DNA of 64,000 nt, taken from assembly GCA_008638375.1 (NCBI GenBank), contig VIRR01000544.1:186001-250000 (forward strand), in the 5' to 3' direction. How positions within the stretch are numbered: the stretch's first letter is position 1; each line of letters begins with the position of its first letter. Position numbers and translations under genes: made by a program. Positions 1 to 11,646 of the stretch are shown in pieces. The DNA comes from Nyssa sinensis. Taxonomy: Eukaryota > Streptophyta > Magnoliopsida > Cornales > Nyssaceae. The notes under the pieces were generated by a model. It was not told the DNA's origin. It made no database searches and saw only the letters and a list, made by a program, of their open reading frames with translations.

Positions 1-290
1 AACAAATTTCACAAGTAAATTTTTGTTATCCCAACAATAACAGTAACCAAATAAAAATATTGAAGAAAACTTATTTAAAAAAAAAGGAGGTAAAACCCAT
101 TACGAATCAATTGAAAAATTAAAAACTAAAAGACTATGTCTTACGATTTGCCATTAGAGCAAGCCTATCAAACGCTCAATACGGTAAAAGTCTATTGGTG
201 GTCGGTACTCTTGACGATTTCTTGGTGTCTGTCTTAAACTGTATGAATGTAGGTCTCTATGGAACAATAGAATGAATGATATAGTGTGTG

Positions 291-324
<34 letters not shown>

Positions 325-1139
325 AGTAATCTGATGAATCCTAATCAAGATAGGCAAAAGTAATAATATTAGGAAACCAAAAATATATATAAGTAATTTC
401 ATGAATCCTAATCATAACTTGATTAGGAAACCAAAATAATAATAACAATTTTTTCCAGGAAACAGCCACACTTGTACATGTAGACTAGAGAGTGGAGATA
501 AATACGGGTCCGTGTATATATATACACACACATACTTGAAGAACTATAGTATATCTGAATGGGATAAGATGGAAGAAGTTTTCAAGGGAAGAGGAGAAGA
601 AGTGAAATCAGCAGCCATTAAGTTTGAGTTCCCCAATTTGAAGCTTAAAAAACAATTGAGACTCGCAAAAGGGGTTGATGAACTTGTACCTTGAAGAACT
701 ACCGGAGCTAAAAGAGGACAACCAGGCTTCAAGGGGGAACCGCCATACCGACTTCCAGTCTCTCATTCAGATTTGTGATTATCTACTTTATGTTTTTTGT
801 TTTTTACTAATACGTCCTTTGATAATTAATTTATTACTACTTTGTCCTACTTTTTACTTTTCCCAACCTCCGAAGAATTATTAGCAAATGAATAAATAAC
901 TAGAAAGAAAAGAACCATGGGAGTTTTTTCTGACCTTTATCCCTCAGCAAATAGGTAATACAAAACTTGCTTTCATTTTAAATTTGAGAGTTTGGTAATG
1001 AATCGGGTCAATTAATTTGATTCACGGACTTAAGTAATAACATATTTGTTGAATAATGTGAATTTTGATAATGATTGAAAACTAATTTTTTAATTATAAA
1101 TTCAATTTTATAGTAAATTTGACAGAGAGATAGGAAACT
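1..1139. other. AT-rich spacer, no convincing gene
   Basis: No complete gene is visible. A short plus-strand reading frame at about 572-694 (starting MEEVFKGRGEE) is more GC-balanced than its surroundings and could be a piece of an old exon, but I recognise no family, it has no clear splice partner, and it stops after about 40 residues. The rest is low-complexity AT-rich DNA. Confidence 0.5.
284..324. repeat. Compound microsatellite (GT)8 then (TA)12
   Basis: A run of GT dinucleotides at 284-299 is followed after one C by twelve TA units at 301-324. It makes a spurious YIYIYI-type reading frame on the minus strand. Confidence 0.95.
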
Positions 1140-1432
1140 CCTTATCCAAAAACGGGACATACTACTGAGACGAATTTTTTCGAGAGTTTTTTTTTTATAT
1201 TTTATATTATTTTTTTGTTGTCTTGAAATTATATATTTATAGTTGAAGAGTCTCGTCTCATTATAACTTGTAATTCTTTCAGATCATAGTAAAATTACAA
1301 TAGCGATAGACGTAACCCTATTTTGAAGTAAACTACGTGTATTCATGTGTGTAGTGTGATTTCAAATTTTTTTTTTTTGTTTACTTTTGTGTCTTATCGA
1401 TTCTAATTAAGTAATCATATTTCTAACAATGT
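1140..1432 (+). repeat. Decayed LTR-end (copia-like U5) remnant, copy A
   Basis: This stretch is colinear with 58780-59062 in the same orientation. Shared blocks include the stretch around the ATTATAACTTGT motif, the ATCATARTAAAATTACA block, and the ends TTTTATCRATTYTAATTAAGT and ATTTYTAAC. The layout (AT-rich, a block resembling ACGTAAAT, then T-rich, ending in TTTCTAACA) resembles the U5 end of copia LTRs. The 5' part of the LTR and any internal region are not visible, so the class is an inference. Confidence 0.45.
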
Positions 1433-1470
1433 TCTCATTTGATAGGATATTAATTTGTTATTTGTTAAAA

Positions 1471-1645
1471 AAAATGCTATATTTCTTAAATTTGTATTCT
1501 AAATTTCTATCTCAAATTATGTAGCACTGATTTGAAAAAATCATATTAATTATAAAATTTTAAATATTACTAATAATCTAAGTATCATATCAATAACACA
1601 TCATTTAAAATATAATTTTAAAAAATGTATCATTACTCTTTTTAA
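1471..1645 (-). repeat. MITE-like element, same family as the repeats in lipoxygenase intron 1
   Basis: The reverse complement of this segment aligns along its length with the ~175-bp units at 38801-39515. Matching blocks include GAGTAATG at one end, AAATGATGTG in the middle and ACAAATTTRAGAARYATAGCATT at the other, with scattered substitutions. The unit has imperfect terminal inverted repeats (AATG...CTTCTCAAA), consistent with a non-autonomous DNA transposon. Here it is a single copy in spacer DNA. Confidence 0.6.
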
Positions 1646-2175
1646 AAATCAAATATTTTATCTAATAGTAAAATGTTATTAGCTTGGTACATAGATTCAG
1701 TTCATGCCAAGACTTCTCTTTTAATTAAACATATCTGTGTAGTGATACTTCTTCTATACATGTAGAAATATTCTTTTTTTTTTTTTTTTGACATTTGAGC
1801 CATGTAATGAATAGTATTTTTTAAAAGTCACTCTCTTTATTCCATTTAATATTATTATATTCTTAATTAAACAATGACATCATGTGCATATTTCTCTCCT
1901 ATTTTATTTATTTGACATACCTGTGCATGGCATGGGTCCGGTGCTAGAATGTGTGTAAAGAAAATGAGTTATATTTTACTTCTTTTAAATAATGCAATCA
2001 CTTGTATTATACTACAAGGCTATGTTTGTTTTATAGGATAATATCATCTTTATGTTTAGACATTTGTTTAAGGTAAGATTAGTTATAATTATATTTTATT
2101 GTCATGAGATAAAAATAATTTCACCATCAATGCTTAATAGGATAAGAAGTAAAATAAAAAAAAAAGTCTTCAATC
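1646..2175. other. AT-rich spacer, nothing recognised
   Basis: Low-complexity AT-rich DNA with poly(T) tracts up to the target-site duplication of the first Tat element. No gene or repeat structure was seen. Confidence 0.5.
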
Positions 2176-2180
2176 ATTCT
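2176..2180. repeat. Target-site duplication of Tat-1 (left copy)
   Basis: ATTCT immediately precedes the left LTR and is repeated exactly at 20396-20400 after the right LTR. A 5-bp duplication is the size made by Ty3/gypsy integrase. Confidence 0.9.
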
Positions 2181-2639
2181 TAATGTTGCTCTTTTCTAGT
2201 CAGAAGGCCTTCTATCCTTCGCTACCTGTCGAGAACTTGAGGTCAGAGGGTTACCGGGAAGGCTTCGGTAGTAGCCACTCCGATGATAAAGTTAGTAAAG
2301 AAAAAAAGACTATAATTCAAAAGAAGAATTGAACATAAATTGAAAGCGTACCTTATGATCTTATTTATAGGTTGTAGATCTCCTAAGTTGAGTAGGTTAG
2401 AAGCCATAAAAGTAAGAATTTGAAGATATTCGAAGATAGTAGTTGCCATATTGAACTTTGCATCCTTATTATGAGGTCGGTAGGATATGGAAAGCGGTGT
2501 TAAACTCTGGACCATATACCTCTGAACCTTCCGTGCTCGGTTGAGCTGGATAAAACAATCTTTCTTGATTTGTTCCCTAAAGAGCTCTGGACAAACACGT
2601 GTCATACTTTGAATATGTTTGTCATTTTATGATATATCA
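2181..2639 (-). repeat. Tat-1 3' LTR
   Basis: 459 bp. It aligns over its whole length with 19936-20395, 37142-37601 and 56016-56538. The plus-strand ends are TAATGTTGCT (consensus TGATGTTGCT) and GATATATCA. A TATA box for minus-strand transcription (TATAAATAA) lies at 2361-2369 and is conserved in all four LTR copies of the window. Confidence 0.9.
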
Positions 2640-2640
2640 G

Positions 2641-2651
2641 CTACTTCCCCC
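2641..2651 (-). other. Polypurine tract of Tat-1
   Basis: Reading the minus strand, a purine-rich run (GGGGGAAGTAG) lies directly before the 3' LTR, where plus-strand DNA synthesis is primed in LTR retrotransposons. Confidence 0.65.
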
Positions 2652-2875
2652 TGAGCCTCAGTTCTGTGGGACTCGTGCAGAGTAAGGTTATGGTTTTTGA
2701 AGAGTTACGCATATTTTCATAAATGCACCGTTACGTATTCTAATAAACCAGTCGTTGATGGGACAGTTAATACCTTATCATTACGTTAGCCACCGATTGG
2801 ATAACTGAAGCCATTATCGGCCAACCGTTGATTGGGATTTTGGGGCCATAAATGTCGATCTTCCTTAGGTGGTCT

Positions 2876-2884
2876 TATAAATAG
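2876..2884 (+). promoter_or_regulatory. TATA box on the antisense strand, upstream of the antisense ORF of Tat-1
   Basis: TATAAATAG reads on the plus strand, opposite to gag-pol, about 360 bp before the antisense ORF. It is followed by a pyrimidine-rich leader (about 3030-3100) like many plant 5' UTRs. This suggests the antisense ORF had its own promoter inside the element. Transcription itself cannot be shown from sequence. Confidence 0.5.
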
Positions 2885-3235
2885 AAGAAATCTCCCCAAT
2901 AAGAGTCTTTTATGAATTCTCTAAAACACCAAGTGTAATTCTGAGCAAAAAGAAGACCCTAAGGTGATTTCCGGTGTACTTGAAGATCATTCCGGCCATT
3001 AACCTTCAAGCTTCCAGTCAGTTGTGAAAAATACCTTTCCATCTTTTTCTTTTCTATTTTGTCTTTTGTTTATTCCCTTCTTCTTCTTTTCTGTTTTATT
3101 TGAGAGGATGTTTACTTTTGATGCTCAATCAAGCACAGGAGAAGAAGAGAGGGAAGTGGTAGAAATAGAAGATTAGGGGGCATTAGGCCCTATTTCGGGT
3201 GATGAAATTGGGATGCTTTAGGTGACAGTTCGGGA

Positions 3236-4995
3236 GTGCTTCTAATTGAAACACACCTCGAGCTTAGGGATAGAGAGGCTGGTTTGTTGGGCAGACTTCA
3301 TAAGAGAGAGGAAGGCGAGAGTGCCATGACTAAGGGCATGCTAGATGCCCTCAAAATCAATTTTGACTTTCCTCCAAATGTGTCCTATAGGATTCTGAGG
3401 GTTATAGATCGCCCGTCAGATATCGAAAGATGAAAGATCTATGCTTACCTTGAATGGTTTGAGGTTGGTGTACGTTTCCCTCTCCACCCTCTACTAAATG
3501 AATTTTTTAACTGGTTTAAAATCTGTCCTACTGAATTAAACATTAATAGTTAGAGGAAACTGATGGCCTTTTTAGTCTTAGGTCACCAAAACAAAGTCGA
3601 AGTAGATCTGAACCTCATTAGAAGTAACATGGATATGAAGTACTTGAAGTTAGAGGGGATGTTTTATATGTCCTTTGACAAGAGGTTTACGCCACTTACC
3701 TCGGTACCTACTTCCAACAAAATATGGAAAAAATGGGACTTCATTGTCAATAGTGGTTGGGAATATGAAGACTTTGAGAACCGGAACAACTTCTTTCCTT
3801 GACACACCGGGTTTAAGGATGAGCCTAGAGAACTTCGAACGTTATTTTTAACACCATACTTTCTTTTTGACCTAATTGACGCTTTTTTCTAAATTTCTAT
3901 AAGAAGGCTTAGAGAAGGTCGATTTTCACTCCCAACCTACAAGAAGAATATAGGAGGCTTCTCCACCCTCAAGACCGTCCTCATGAAAAGATCATTACCC
4001 TCTAGAAATTCATAGACGCTAGATTGGTGAAGGATAAATCGAAAATCTTGAAGAAGACAATACTGGCGGGCTGGACGCTCGGATCGAAAAAGGTTAGGGG
4101 GATGTCCACCCCTACTGAACCACCTCTTCCCCAAAAGAAGAGGAGGGCTGGGGTAAGGGGATCCAGTTCTCCCGAATGTATAGTTTTAGAGGAACTGGCC
4201 CTGCTCACCATATAGCATAAACTTCCTCCACCTCCAACCCCAATATCGTGTTTTGGATCTCGAGGAAAAGGGAAGATGGGTGTAGTTCCTCCAGGGGTGG
4301 CCATGGCTGAGACCAGGGATGCAGCAATAAAGAAGGCCTACGAGGAGGCTTAAAGCTTAGCTGCCGGTCGCTTCAAGGGTTTGAACCTTCGAAAGATCGC
4401 CAAGGACCTCCTGGTCTTTCATATGAGGGTAAGACTGTCCTGGTTTGATTTTAGCGTATAATATATTTCTTTAACTTTTTGTCCTTACTGACTTATCCAA
4501 TTTTTTATCTGTTCATAGACGGCTCATGCCATGGCTGCCATCATGGACTGCCCCGAAGAATCAGAACAAGAAGGTAGACTCCAAGCCGAGCTAGGCGAGA
4601 CAAGGCTTCAGCTTAGGACCACCCACTCTGCATCTCTTTCTTTTAAGAAGAAACTGAAAGAGTCTTTTACCACTCTTGCTATTCTGGAGTCAGAGAAGAA
4701 CATTTTGGCTTCAGCGTTTGAGACTCTAAAGAAAGAGAAGGAACAGGCAGATACTGCTGCTCAGAGGCTTGCCATTAATGTGTAGGTAGAGAGAGAAGAG
4801 ATAAAGAAAGCCCTCAGGGAAGAGGTGCAAAGGCTGGGTAGAGAGTTTGTAGACCATGAGTACGAAACTTTTAGGAAAAAGATTCAGAAACTATATCCTA
4901 ACCTCGACATCTCCAAAGTAGATACAATTTCAATGGATGAGCCTCTAATGAGTCCTCTTGAAGCTGCCCCAGTGGAATTTGCAGATCCAAAGTGA
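3236..4995 (+). pseudogene. Antisense accessory ORF of Tat-1 (gypsy-type putative transposon protein, Transposase_28-like)
   Basis: This reads on the strand opposite gag-pol. The N-terminal part has the motifs IYAYLEWFEVGVRFPLHP, SNMDMKYLKLEGMFYMSFDK and GWEYEDFENR, shared with the copies at about 25145 and 47224. I associate these with the plant family called putative gypsy-type transposon (Transposase_28, PF04195). A basic, Ser/Pro-rich middle follows. The C-terminal part (4519-4995, starting around MAAIMDCPEE) is Glu/Lys/Leu-rich and predicted to form a coiled coil, ending at a TGA at 4993. A 90-bp GT-AG intron (4429-4518) sits between KIAKDLLVFHMR and TAHAMAAI, at the position seen in the other two copies. 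Several stops and shifts break it (for example after NINS and before HTGFKDEP). Molecular function is unknown. About 400 bp of spacer with a poly(T) run at 5041-5057 follow. Confidence 0.7.
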
Positions 4996-5400
4996 GAAGC
5001 CCCTCTTACTAAGGATCATTAGTTAGGATATTTTGTAACTTTTTTTTTTTTTTTTTCTAGTCTTCCGATCTTGTAACCCTTCCTTTTTTGGGATTTTTAA
5101 TTTATGAAACTTCTATTGCTTCATATCTTGTGTCTAGTTAGATACCATTGCATTATATCTAAGCTTTAAGATAATTTCTTCAATATCCAGGCCGTTAGAG
5201 ATTCCAAAGCACTCGCGAGATATTTTAGAGGTCGAAATAACAAGATATACAGAACTTCCACACTTATAAATAAAAATAAGGTTTCTCAGGTGTCTGCATA
5301 CTAATAAGTCATAATATACCGACCTATAATACTTATATCTACCTATAATACTTATACCTAAAACAAGCATTTTCTAGAGATTTGTAGAGTGAGAAAAACG

Positions 5401-6036
5401 GACTAGACCCATAACATTCGTAATGAATACAAGGTTTTGGGGGATCTGTACATTGATAAAATGGACCAGACCTATAGTATTTGTATTGAACACAAGACCT
5501 TTAGGGATCTGTACATTGATTTAATGGACCAAACCTATGACACTTATGGTGGACACAAGGTTTTTAGGGGTCTGTACATTTGAGTGAAATAGACCAGACA
5601 TGTAGCACTTGTAATCGATACAAGGCTTTTAGGAGTCTGTGCATTGGTTGAAATGGACCAGATCTGTAACACTTGTAATAGATCCAAGACTTTTTGGGGT
5701 ATATACATTGAGTGAAGTAGACCAGACCTGTAGCACTTATAATAAATACAAGGCTTTTAGGGGTCTGTGCATTAAGTGAAATGGACCAGACCTGTAGCAC
5801 TTATAATAGATATAAGGCTTTTAAGGGTCTTTACATTAAGTAAAATAGACCAGACCTATAGCACTTGTAATAGATACAAAGCTTTCAAGGGTCTATGCAT
5901 TGATTGAAATGGACTAGACTTAGAGCACTTGTAATAGATACAAGGCTTTTAGGGGTCTGTGCATTAAGTGAAATGGACCAGACCTCTAGTACTTATAATA
6001 GATACAAGGCTTTTAGGTGTCTGTGCATTTGTGGAA
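5401..6036 (-). repeat. Tandem repeat block of Tat-1 3' region, ten ~64-bp units
   Basis: Units begin with GACCAGACC at 5401, 5464, 5527, 5592, 5656, 5720, 5784, 5848, 5912 and 5976, a period of 62-65 bp and mostly 64. A typical unit holds GACCAGACCTGTAGCACTT, then ATACAAGGCTTTTAG, then GGTCTGTGCATT. The block lies between the integrase end and the antisense ORF, the hypervariable 3' region of Tat elements. Homologous blocks occur at 27245 and 49557. Confidence 0.92.
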
Positions 6037-6063
6037 AAACTCCGAAGTGAATTAAAGGTATAT

Positions 6064-6519
6064 TTTTTATTGATAATACTTACGTAAATGTTCAATGTTC
6101 CAAGGTCTGGGTAAAGGCTTCCTAGTTGAATCTTCCAACCAATAAGTTGTAGGTCTAACGATCTTAATTACTTTGTAAGGTTTTTCCCAATTAGGGGAAA
6201 GCTTTCCCATGGTGGGATCTTTAGTGTTTGGAAACATCTTTCTAAGGATGAGATCTCCAAGTTGGAAATTGGCGAGTTTTAACCCCTGGTTGAAATATTT
6301 AACCATTCTCTATTGGTAGGCTTTAGTCCTAATCCGAGCTTGCTCACACCTTTCTTCTAGTAGGTCTAGATTTTCTACAAGTTGTGGGTTATTGGCCTCT
6401 TGGTCAAAGTGGTCTGTTTTAATGGTTGGCATGCCAATTTCAACAAGAATGATTACTTCAGTACCATAGGTTAGTGAAAATGGTGTTTTCGCAGTTGGGG
6501 TTCTTCTAATAGTTCGGTA
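6064..6519 (-). pseudogene. Integrase, C-terminal part, Tat-1
   Basis: Minus-strand frames 6310-6525 and 6067-6306 read RTPTAKTPFSLTYGTEVI and then QLGDLILRKMFP, GKLSPNWEKPYKVIK and YWLEDSTRKPLPRPWNIEHL. These are the end of the integrase core and the C-terminal gypsy integrase domain with the LSPNWEGPY-type motif. The upstream half of the same gene resumes at 14597. The two were one reading frame until the 6520-14596 insertion. A stop near 6308 also separates the two frames. Confidence 0.85.
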
Positions 6520-6755
6520 TGTCACGGCCCGTGTCCCACCCTACAAGGATACCGAAGACGTGATGCCAGTTAGCCACCTCGCCGGTCTTCCTACCAACAA
6601 TGCAACCAACCAAAGGCAAACTTCTGAACTTAACGAAGAATTGCATTCCAAATGTAGGGTTAGAGCAGCGAAAATTAAAATCTTTCTCATCTCGAGAATG
6701 TAACTCATCTATATACCACAGAGCACGTCTATAACCAGAAATATAACATCTCTAG
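6520..6755. repeat. Duplicated LTR start, copy 1
   Basis: About 236 bp from TGTCACGG to CATCTCTAG align with 8276-8511 (shared blocks CCCACCCTACAAGGAT, GACGTGATGCCAGTT, GAATTGCATTCCAA, AGAGCACGTCTATAACCAGA). Including the 5 bp before each copy (CGGTA and TAGTA), the direct repeat is about 241 bp. Copy 2 has a small internal duplication (ATATACCATAGAGCT). Confidence 0.85.
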
Positions 6756-8270
6756 CACAATAAAAGAAAACAAACATAGTAGCTAGATGAGTAAGGGTCG
6801 AACCCATAGAGAGTGTTCACAATTTATTTTTTATTTATTCTGACCAATTCTAAACTGAAATTTAATTAATAACAAAACAATAAATTGGGGGGGGGGGGTT
6901 GGAATTCTGATCAAACTGATTATGATTAAAAACTAAATTAATAACATAAATCAATGAATTAAAACTTCAGTTCTTCGGTTTAATCTTACTCTCGCAATTA
7001 ATGGAACAATCAATCAACTATAACATTATTCTACCCTTCAATGAATCTAATAATCCTAAGTAACATCAAGCTCTGCTACCCGAAATTTTCCTTAATTCCC
7101 CACTAATGAAACAAACTCTTCATTAGATTCTAACCATTAAATAATTTAAAACAAGTTCTCTAAATTTAATATAATGACAACATTAATATCAAGGAAATTA
7201 GATTATTTTAAGCAACAATCACACAAGTTCGGACTGTTTAACTTAATTCATGATAATCATAGCAATAAACAAAAGCTTGTCCACAATCATCTATCACTAT
7301 CTGCTACAATTGATTAGGAACAATATCAATTACGTAATATACTTCCTGAATCTAGCAATTGGTAATAATCTGATCAATTTAATAGGCCTTGATTAAATCA
7401 ATCAAACCAAATATCAATAAAACAATTAAAACAAATTATCATGATTAGATTTCATAAGAAAAGGGAGAAATAATGTTACTGATTTGATTCAACCATCAAA
7501 CTGCAATGAAGGTTCGAAATCCCCTTGAACTGAATTGAAAAATCTAACCTGACATCCTTGAATAAGAAAACCCTAATAATTAATTTGTGTCTCCTCCCCT
7601 CCTCTCCTCATTTTTTTACTTCAGGAAACCTTAAATAAATATAGAAAACATATGACAACTTCCCAAAACATGAACAACTCAAATCCCTACATTATAGGTA
7701 TTCCTTATCAAAATAGATTGACAGAAATCACAAAAATCGTGTTGGAACTTGTGAGCTATTTGTCTATCAGATAACGACTGAATCTTGATTTGGGCTCTTG
7801 ATGAAAGTCGTAGCCCTGGATGTGTAGCTAAATTTAAGATTTTGAATCACCTAATTTAGACTTCGAAAACTCAATTTATGACCCACTGAAGTTTACTGGT
7901 TCAAACAAGAATCCAACTCCAATCAAGATTCGGATCAACTTTCTAAGCTTGACTTTGAAACAATGTTTAGAGGCCCAAAAGAACTCGGATTTTTGCAAAC
8001 CAGACCTTTTTGAAAAGCTTAAGACGTTGTCTAAAAACTTTATGAAGACCACATTTTCATTCTAAAACTCTAACGCCATCCAAACCTCAATTGAAGCTCC
8101 ATAGATTGAATTTGCCTAAAAATTGAAAATTTCACAATATACTCCATATCTATTCTTTTACCTTTAATGCTTCCCTAATTCAATAAATATATTAATTAGC
8201 TCACTTAAATAGAAAATATGTCATAAAACTAAATATAAAGAAATTAAAAATATTAAATATTATGCCCTTA
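6756..8270. mobile_element. Unclassified 1.5-kb AT-rich insert between the duplicated LTR starts
   Basis: This segment has no counterpart in the homologous LTR at 32206-35707. It starts CACAATAAAAG after CATCTCTAG and ends ATTATGCCCTTAT. It has a G run (ten Gs near 6888-6898), a block around AAGGGTCGAACCC (6792) like blocks seen in dispersed plant repeats, and no long reading frame. I could not define terminal repeats or a short target duplication; instead the ~241-bp flanks are duplicated. Class unknown. Confidence 0.45.
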
Positions 8271-9710
8271 TTAGTATGTTGCGGCCCTCATCCCACCCTA
8301 CAAGGATGCCAAAGACGTGATGCCAGTTTGCCGCCTTGTCGGTCTTCCTACCGACAATGCGACCAACCAAAGGCAAAATTTTGAACTTAACAAAGAATTG
8401 CATTCCAATTGTAGGGTCAGAGGAGCGAAAATTAAAATCTTTCTCATCTTGAGAATGCAACTCATTTATATACCATAGAGCTATATACCACAGAGCACGT
8501 CTATAACCAGACATATAACATCTCTAGAATACCACATCATGAGCCATGTCTCAACACATCTAGTGCATTTCAATGAAATTAATCCTATCATTTCACTCAC
8601 CTGAATAGTCCGATTTAGTCCACTAAAACCCAAGTCTCCACATATTAGTGACAATTAACTCCTTGCTTGGGAAACCTCCCAGTCTACTAGTATCATTTCA
8701 GTGTGCCTTCTAATCCAATGGAGATAAATCCTGAAAAAAAAGATATAGATATGGAGTGAGCTAATTTAGCTCAGTAAGTAAACTCCTCCCTCTACCATGG
8801 ATCAAGGTTAGCTTAAAGGATGGATAAGAATAACAATGAATCAGAATAGTATCATAATAGGATATGAAGAACAAGAATGTCACAGTAGCCAATCACTAAC
8901 AAATGGATAAATCTCAAAGGCACATCCCAAGATAGATCATAAAACAAATATAAGGGATGGCCTGAACAACATATAGCTGCCATAGTAGTAAAATATCAAT
9001 CTGAACTCAAGAATCAACAAGTACGTCATCAATAAGTAGCGTATCAATAGATAAGCAATAAACAAGCTCACAAGGAATATCTGAATCAGAGGTATATCAT
9101 CAACGTGGGTGAGCAAGTATATCAATAAATCACGATTACATCATCAGGTTATCAATGAAGAAGATACTAACAGAACAGATGCTGATATACACATGTCTCA
9201 TGAGTGCCTATCTCGAGTCTGCTGGTCTGACAGCGCCCTCATGTGCCCGTATCAGCCTGACCTAAATAAATAACACCAGAGCTCTGAGCATATAACATGT
9301 CCCTCATGGACAAATCATTAGGCCACTCTCAAACATCGACCCGTAGGTCCTCAAGCATCTGTGGATCAGACGGACGTTGTGACAGATCACAATTCCAGGT
9401 ACTCAATAAAATCATGATCATCACGTTTCCATAGGATATGGAATAGAGGTAATCAAATAAAGATATCAATAATCGAGATCTCAATGAGTCAACAACAAGA
9501 GTACGTATCAATCATAGAGATCAATATCATCAGAAGGATGTTGTGACAAATCACAACTTCGAGTACTCAATCATAGCAAGATTATCATACATCCATAGAC
9601 GATGTATGTATTGTGAAACCAAGCAAATTATCATAGAAATGTCATATAATCAACAAAGATGTCAAGAATCATGATCCCAACGAAGTAACAATAGAATCAA
9701 GTATCCAATC

Positions 9711-11646
9711 TGATACGGAACGGTAACGTGGTGGTAGAATTAAACATGTGAATTCCTTAGTAACAAAGTAACATGGGGACTCCTCACTCAACAAGAGAAA
9801 ATATTTCTCCAAAATTTGTAATTGAATTAATATTAATAAAAAAAAACTTTTCATAAAGACCTATTACATCATATTTATAATACTAAAACACTACTATTTT
9901 GACTAGGGAATTAAAACTCTTATATTTATACTAATCCTACTACAATAAAGACTAGTAAGTCAAATAGGAAACTACTAATTCCCATATTTTCTCTACTAAT
10001 CTAAATAAAACTAGGAAACTAGAGAAATTATGAATAAATTAAAATAAAAAACTAAACAATCTTAATACAACTCTAAAACAACTCTTCATATTTTTAAGGT
10101 ACCAAATTTATCTTACATCAGTCTCTCCCACTTGAAAACAACTCGACATCGAGTTAACTGAATGTATGCGATCTCGAAGTCGTCCATAACCGGGTAATAA
10201 TAATAGAATCTTTTGAAGAATAATTAAATATTCAAGGAGTTTGTCTACCATATCTTTCATGAAGTCGGTAATTTTAGGCCATTTTTCTGATGATAATAAT
10301 GCTTCAATAATGAAACAAAAATTATCTTCTTGATCTACCACAGTTTCAATTTTACTATAAGTATTAGAATCATCTTTCATGAATTCAGGTTCAGCTTCAT
10401 CATCTTTAGTGTTGACAACTTCAATTAGATTTTCTTGGTCAACTTCTTCTTTATCATCTACACCAACTGTTTCAACAATATCAATAGAAATAAATTTAAC
10501 TTTATTTTTTATCAACTCTTTGTGATATTCTTCAACGCATGGAAGACTTTGATTTTCACTTTCTATGACAAGAGAGTCTTCTATAAGGATGTTGACTTCT
10601 TTCAGCGATTCAGTATTTGGAACCTTATTAGTTAAAGTCGCTTTCATTATTTTAGATTTTTCTTGTACTTTTTTCTTGGTGCTTTCCTATGTTGGCCTGC
10701 ATTTATCTTCTAAAATCTGCAAATAATTTCTTGACAAAAATTTATTCATAAGCAGTTTCATCATTCTTGGCCATGAACGAATATATCTTTTTCTTTGTAG
10801 TTGTCTACGCCTCTTTAAATCAAGCCACCATCTTTTCGCGAATCCAATGAGTTTAGCTTCAGCCCAAAAATATTTTTTTTCTTCTAACAGTCTTAAATCA
10901 CAAAAATAATCATCTAAATTATATATCTAATCATGAAAGTTTTTAAAATAAAAAGCTAGCATTAAAATATGGAAGTCTTTTGTAATTGCGAATAGCTCTG
11001 TCTTCAGGCTGACCTCAGTAATTCCTCTGATTATCCTGGAGTATGGTTTCATCATCTTCCTCATCCTCACTCAAGTTATCCTCATAGGCTAGTTGCCTAT
11101 GTGGAATCTCTGGATGACGTTCACGAACAACTTCGGCCCTCGTAACCATATTTTCCTCACTGTCACCGCCGTCAAGGATTTCGCCCTCGTTCCATATGTT
11201 CGCCATCTAAACAAGATTAAGCCTGCTCTAATACTAAATGATGCAGAACGGTAACGTGGAGGTAGAATTAAACATGTGAATTCCTTAGTAACAAAGTAAC
11301 ATGGGGACTCCTCACCGAATAAGAGAAAATAATTCTCCAAAATTCGTAATTGAATTAATATTAATAAAAAAACGTCCCATAAAGACCTATTACATCATAT
11401 TTATAGTGTTAAAACACTACTACTTTGACTAGGAAACCAAAACCCTTATTTTTATATCAATCCTACTATAATAAAGACTAGTAAGTCAAATAGGAAACTA
11501 CTAATTCCTATATTTTCTCTACTAATCCAAATAAAAATAGGAAACTAGAGAAATTATGAATAAATTAAAATAAAAAACTAAACAATCCTAATACAACTCT
11601 AAAATAACTTTTCATATTTTCAAGGTACCAAATCTGTCCTACATCA
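9711..11646 (-). mobile_element. Small non-autonomous gypsy element with gag remnant
   Basis: Two direct repeats, 9711-10120 (410 bp) and 11239-11646 (408 bp), start TGATRCRGAACGG and end CTTACATCA on the plus strand: these are its LTRs. The internal region is only 1,118 bp. On the minus strand, next to the right LTR, TTTAGTATTAGAGCAGG is a decayed initiator-methionine tRNA primer-binding site (normal form TGGTATCAGAGC). Before the left LTR, a purine run (AAGTGGGAGAGAC) is the polypurine tract. Flanks CAATC and TAATT match at three of five positions. No pol domains are present, so it must have depended on another element. Confidence 0.85.
10108..11206 (-). pseudogene. Gag remnant of the small gypsy element
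   Basis: The minus strand from 11206 begins MANIWNEGEILDGG, an acidic leader with a DNLSEDEEDDE stretch. Further on, frames carry YFWAEAKLIGFAKRWW, LKRRRQLQRKRYIRSW and MMKLLMNKFL, matching the capsid-domain pattern of gypsy (chromovirus-like) Gag, in which a Trp-Trp pair is followed by a basic stretch, RTW and a FLP-type motif. An acidic frame (10108-10647, starting MKATLTNKVPN) follows and overlaps the left LTR. Stops interrupt it and no zinc knuckle was seen. Confidence 0.6.

Noticed and set aside
3236..4995. Antisense ORF as an independent host gene
   Set aside because: It occurs at the same place in all three Tat elements with the same flanks, so it belongs to the element rather than being a captured or host gene at this locus.
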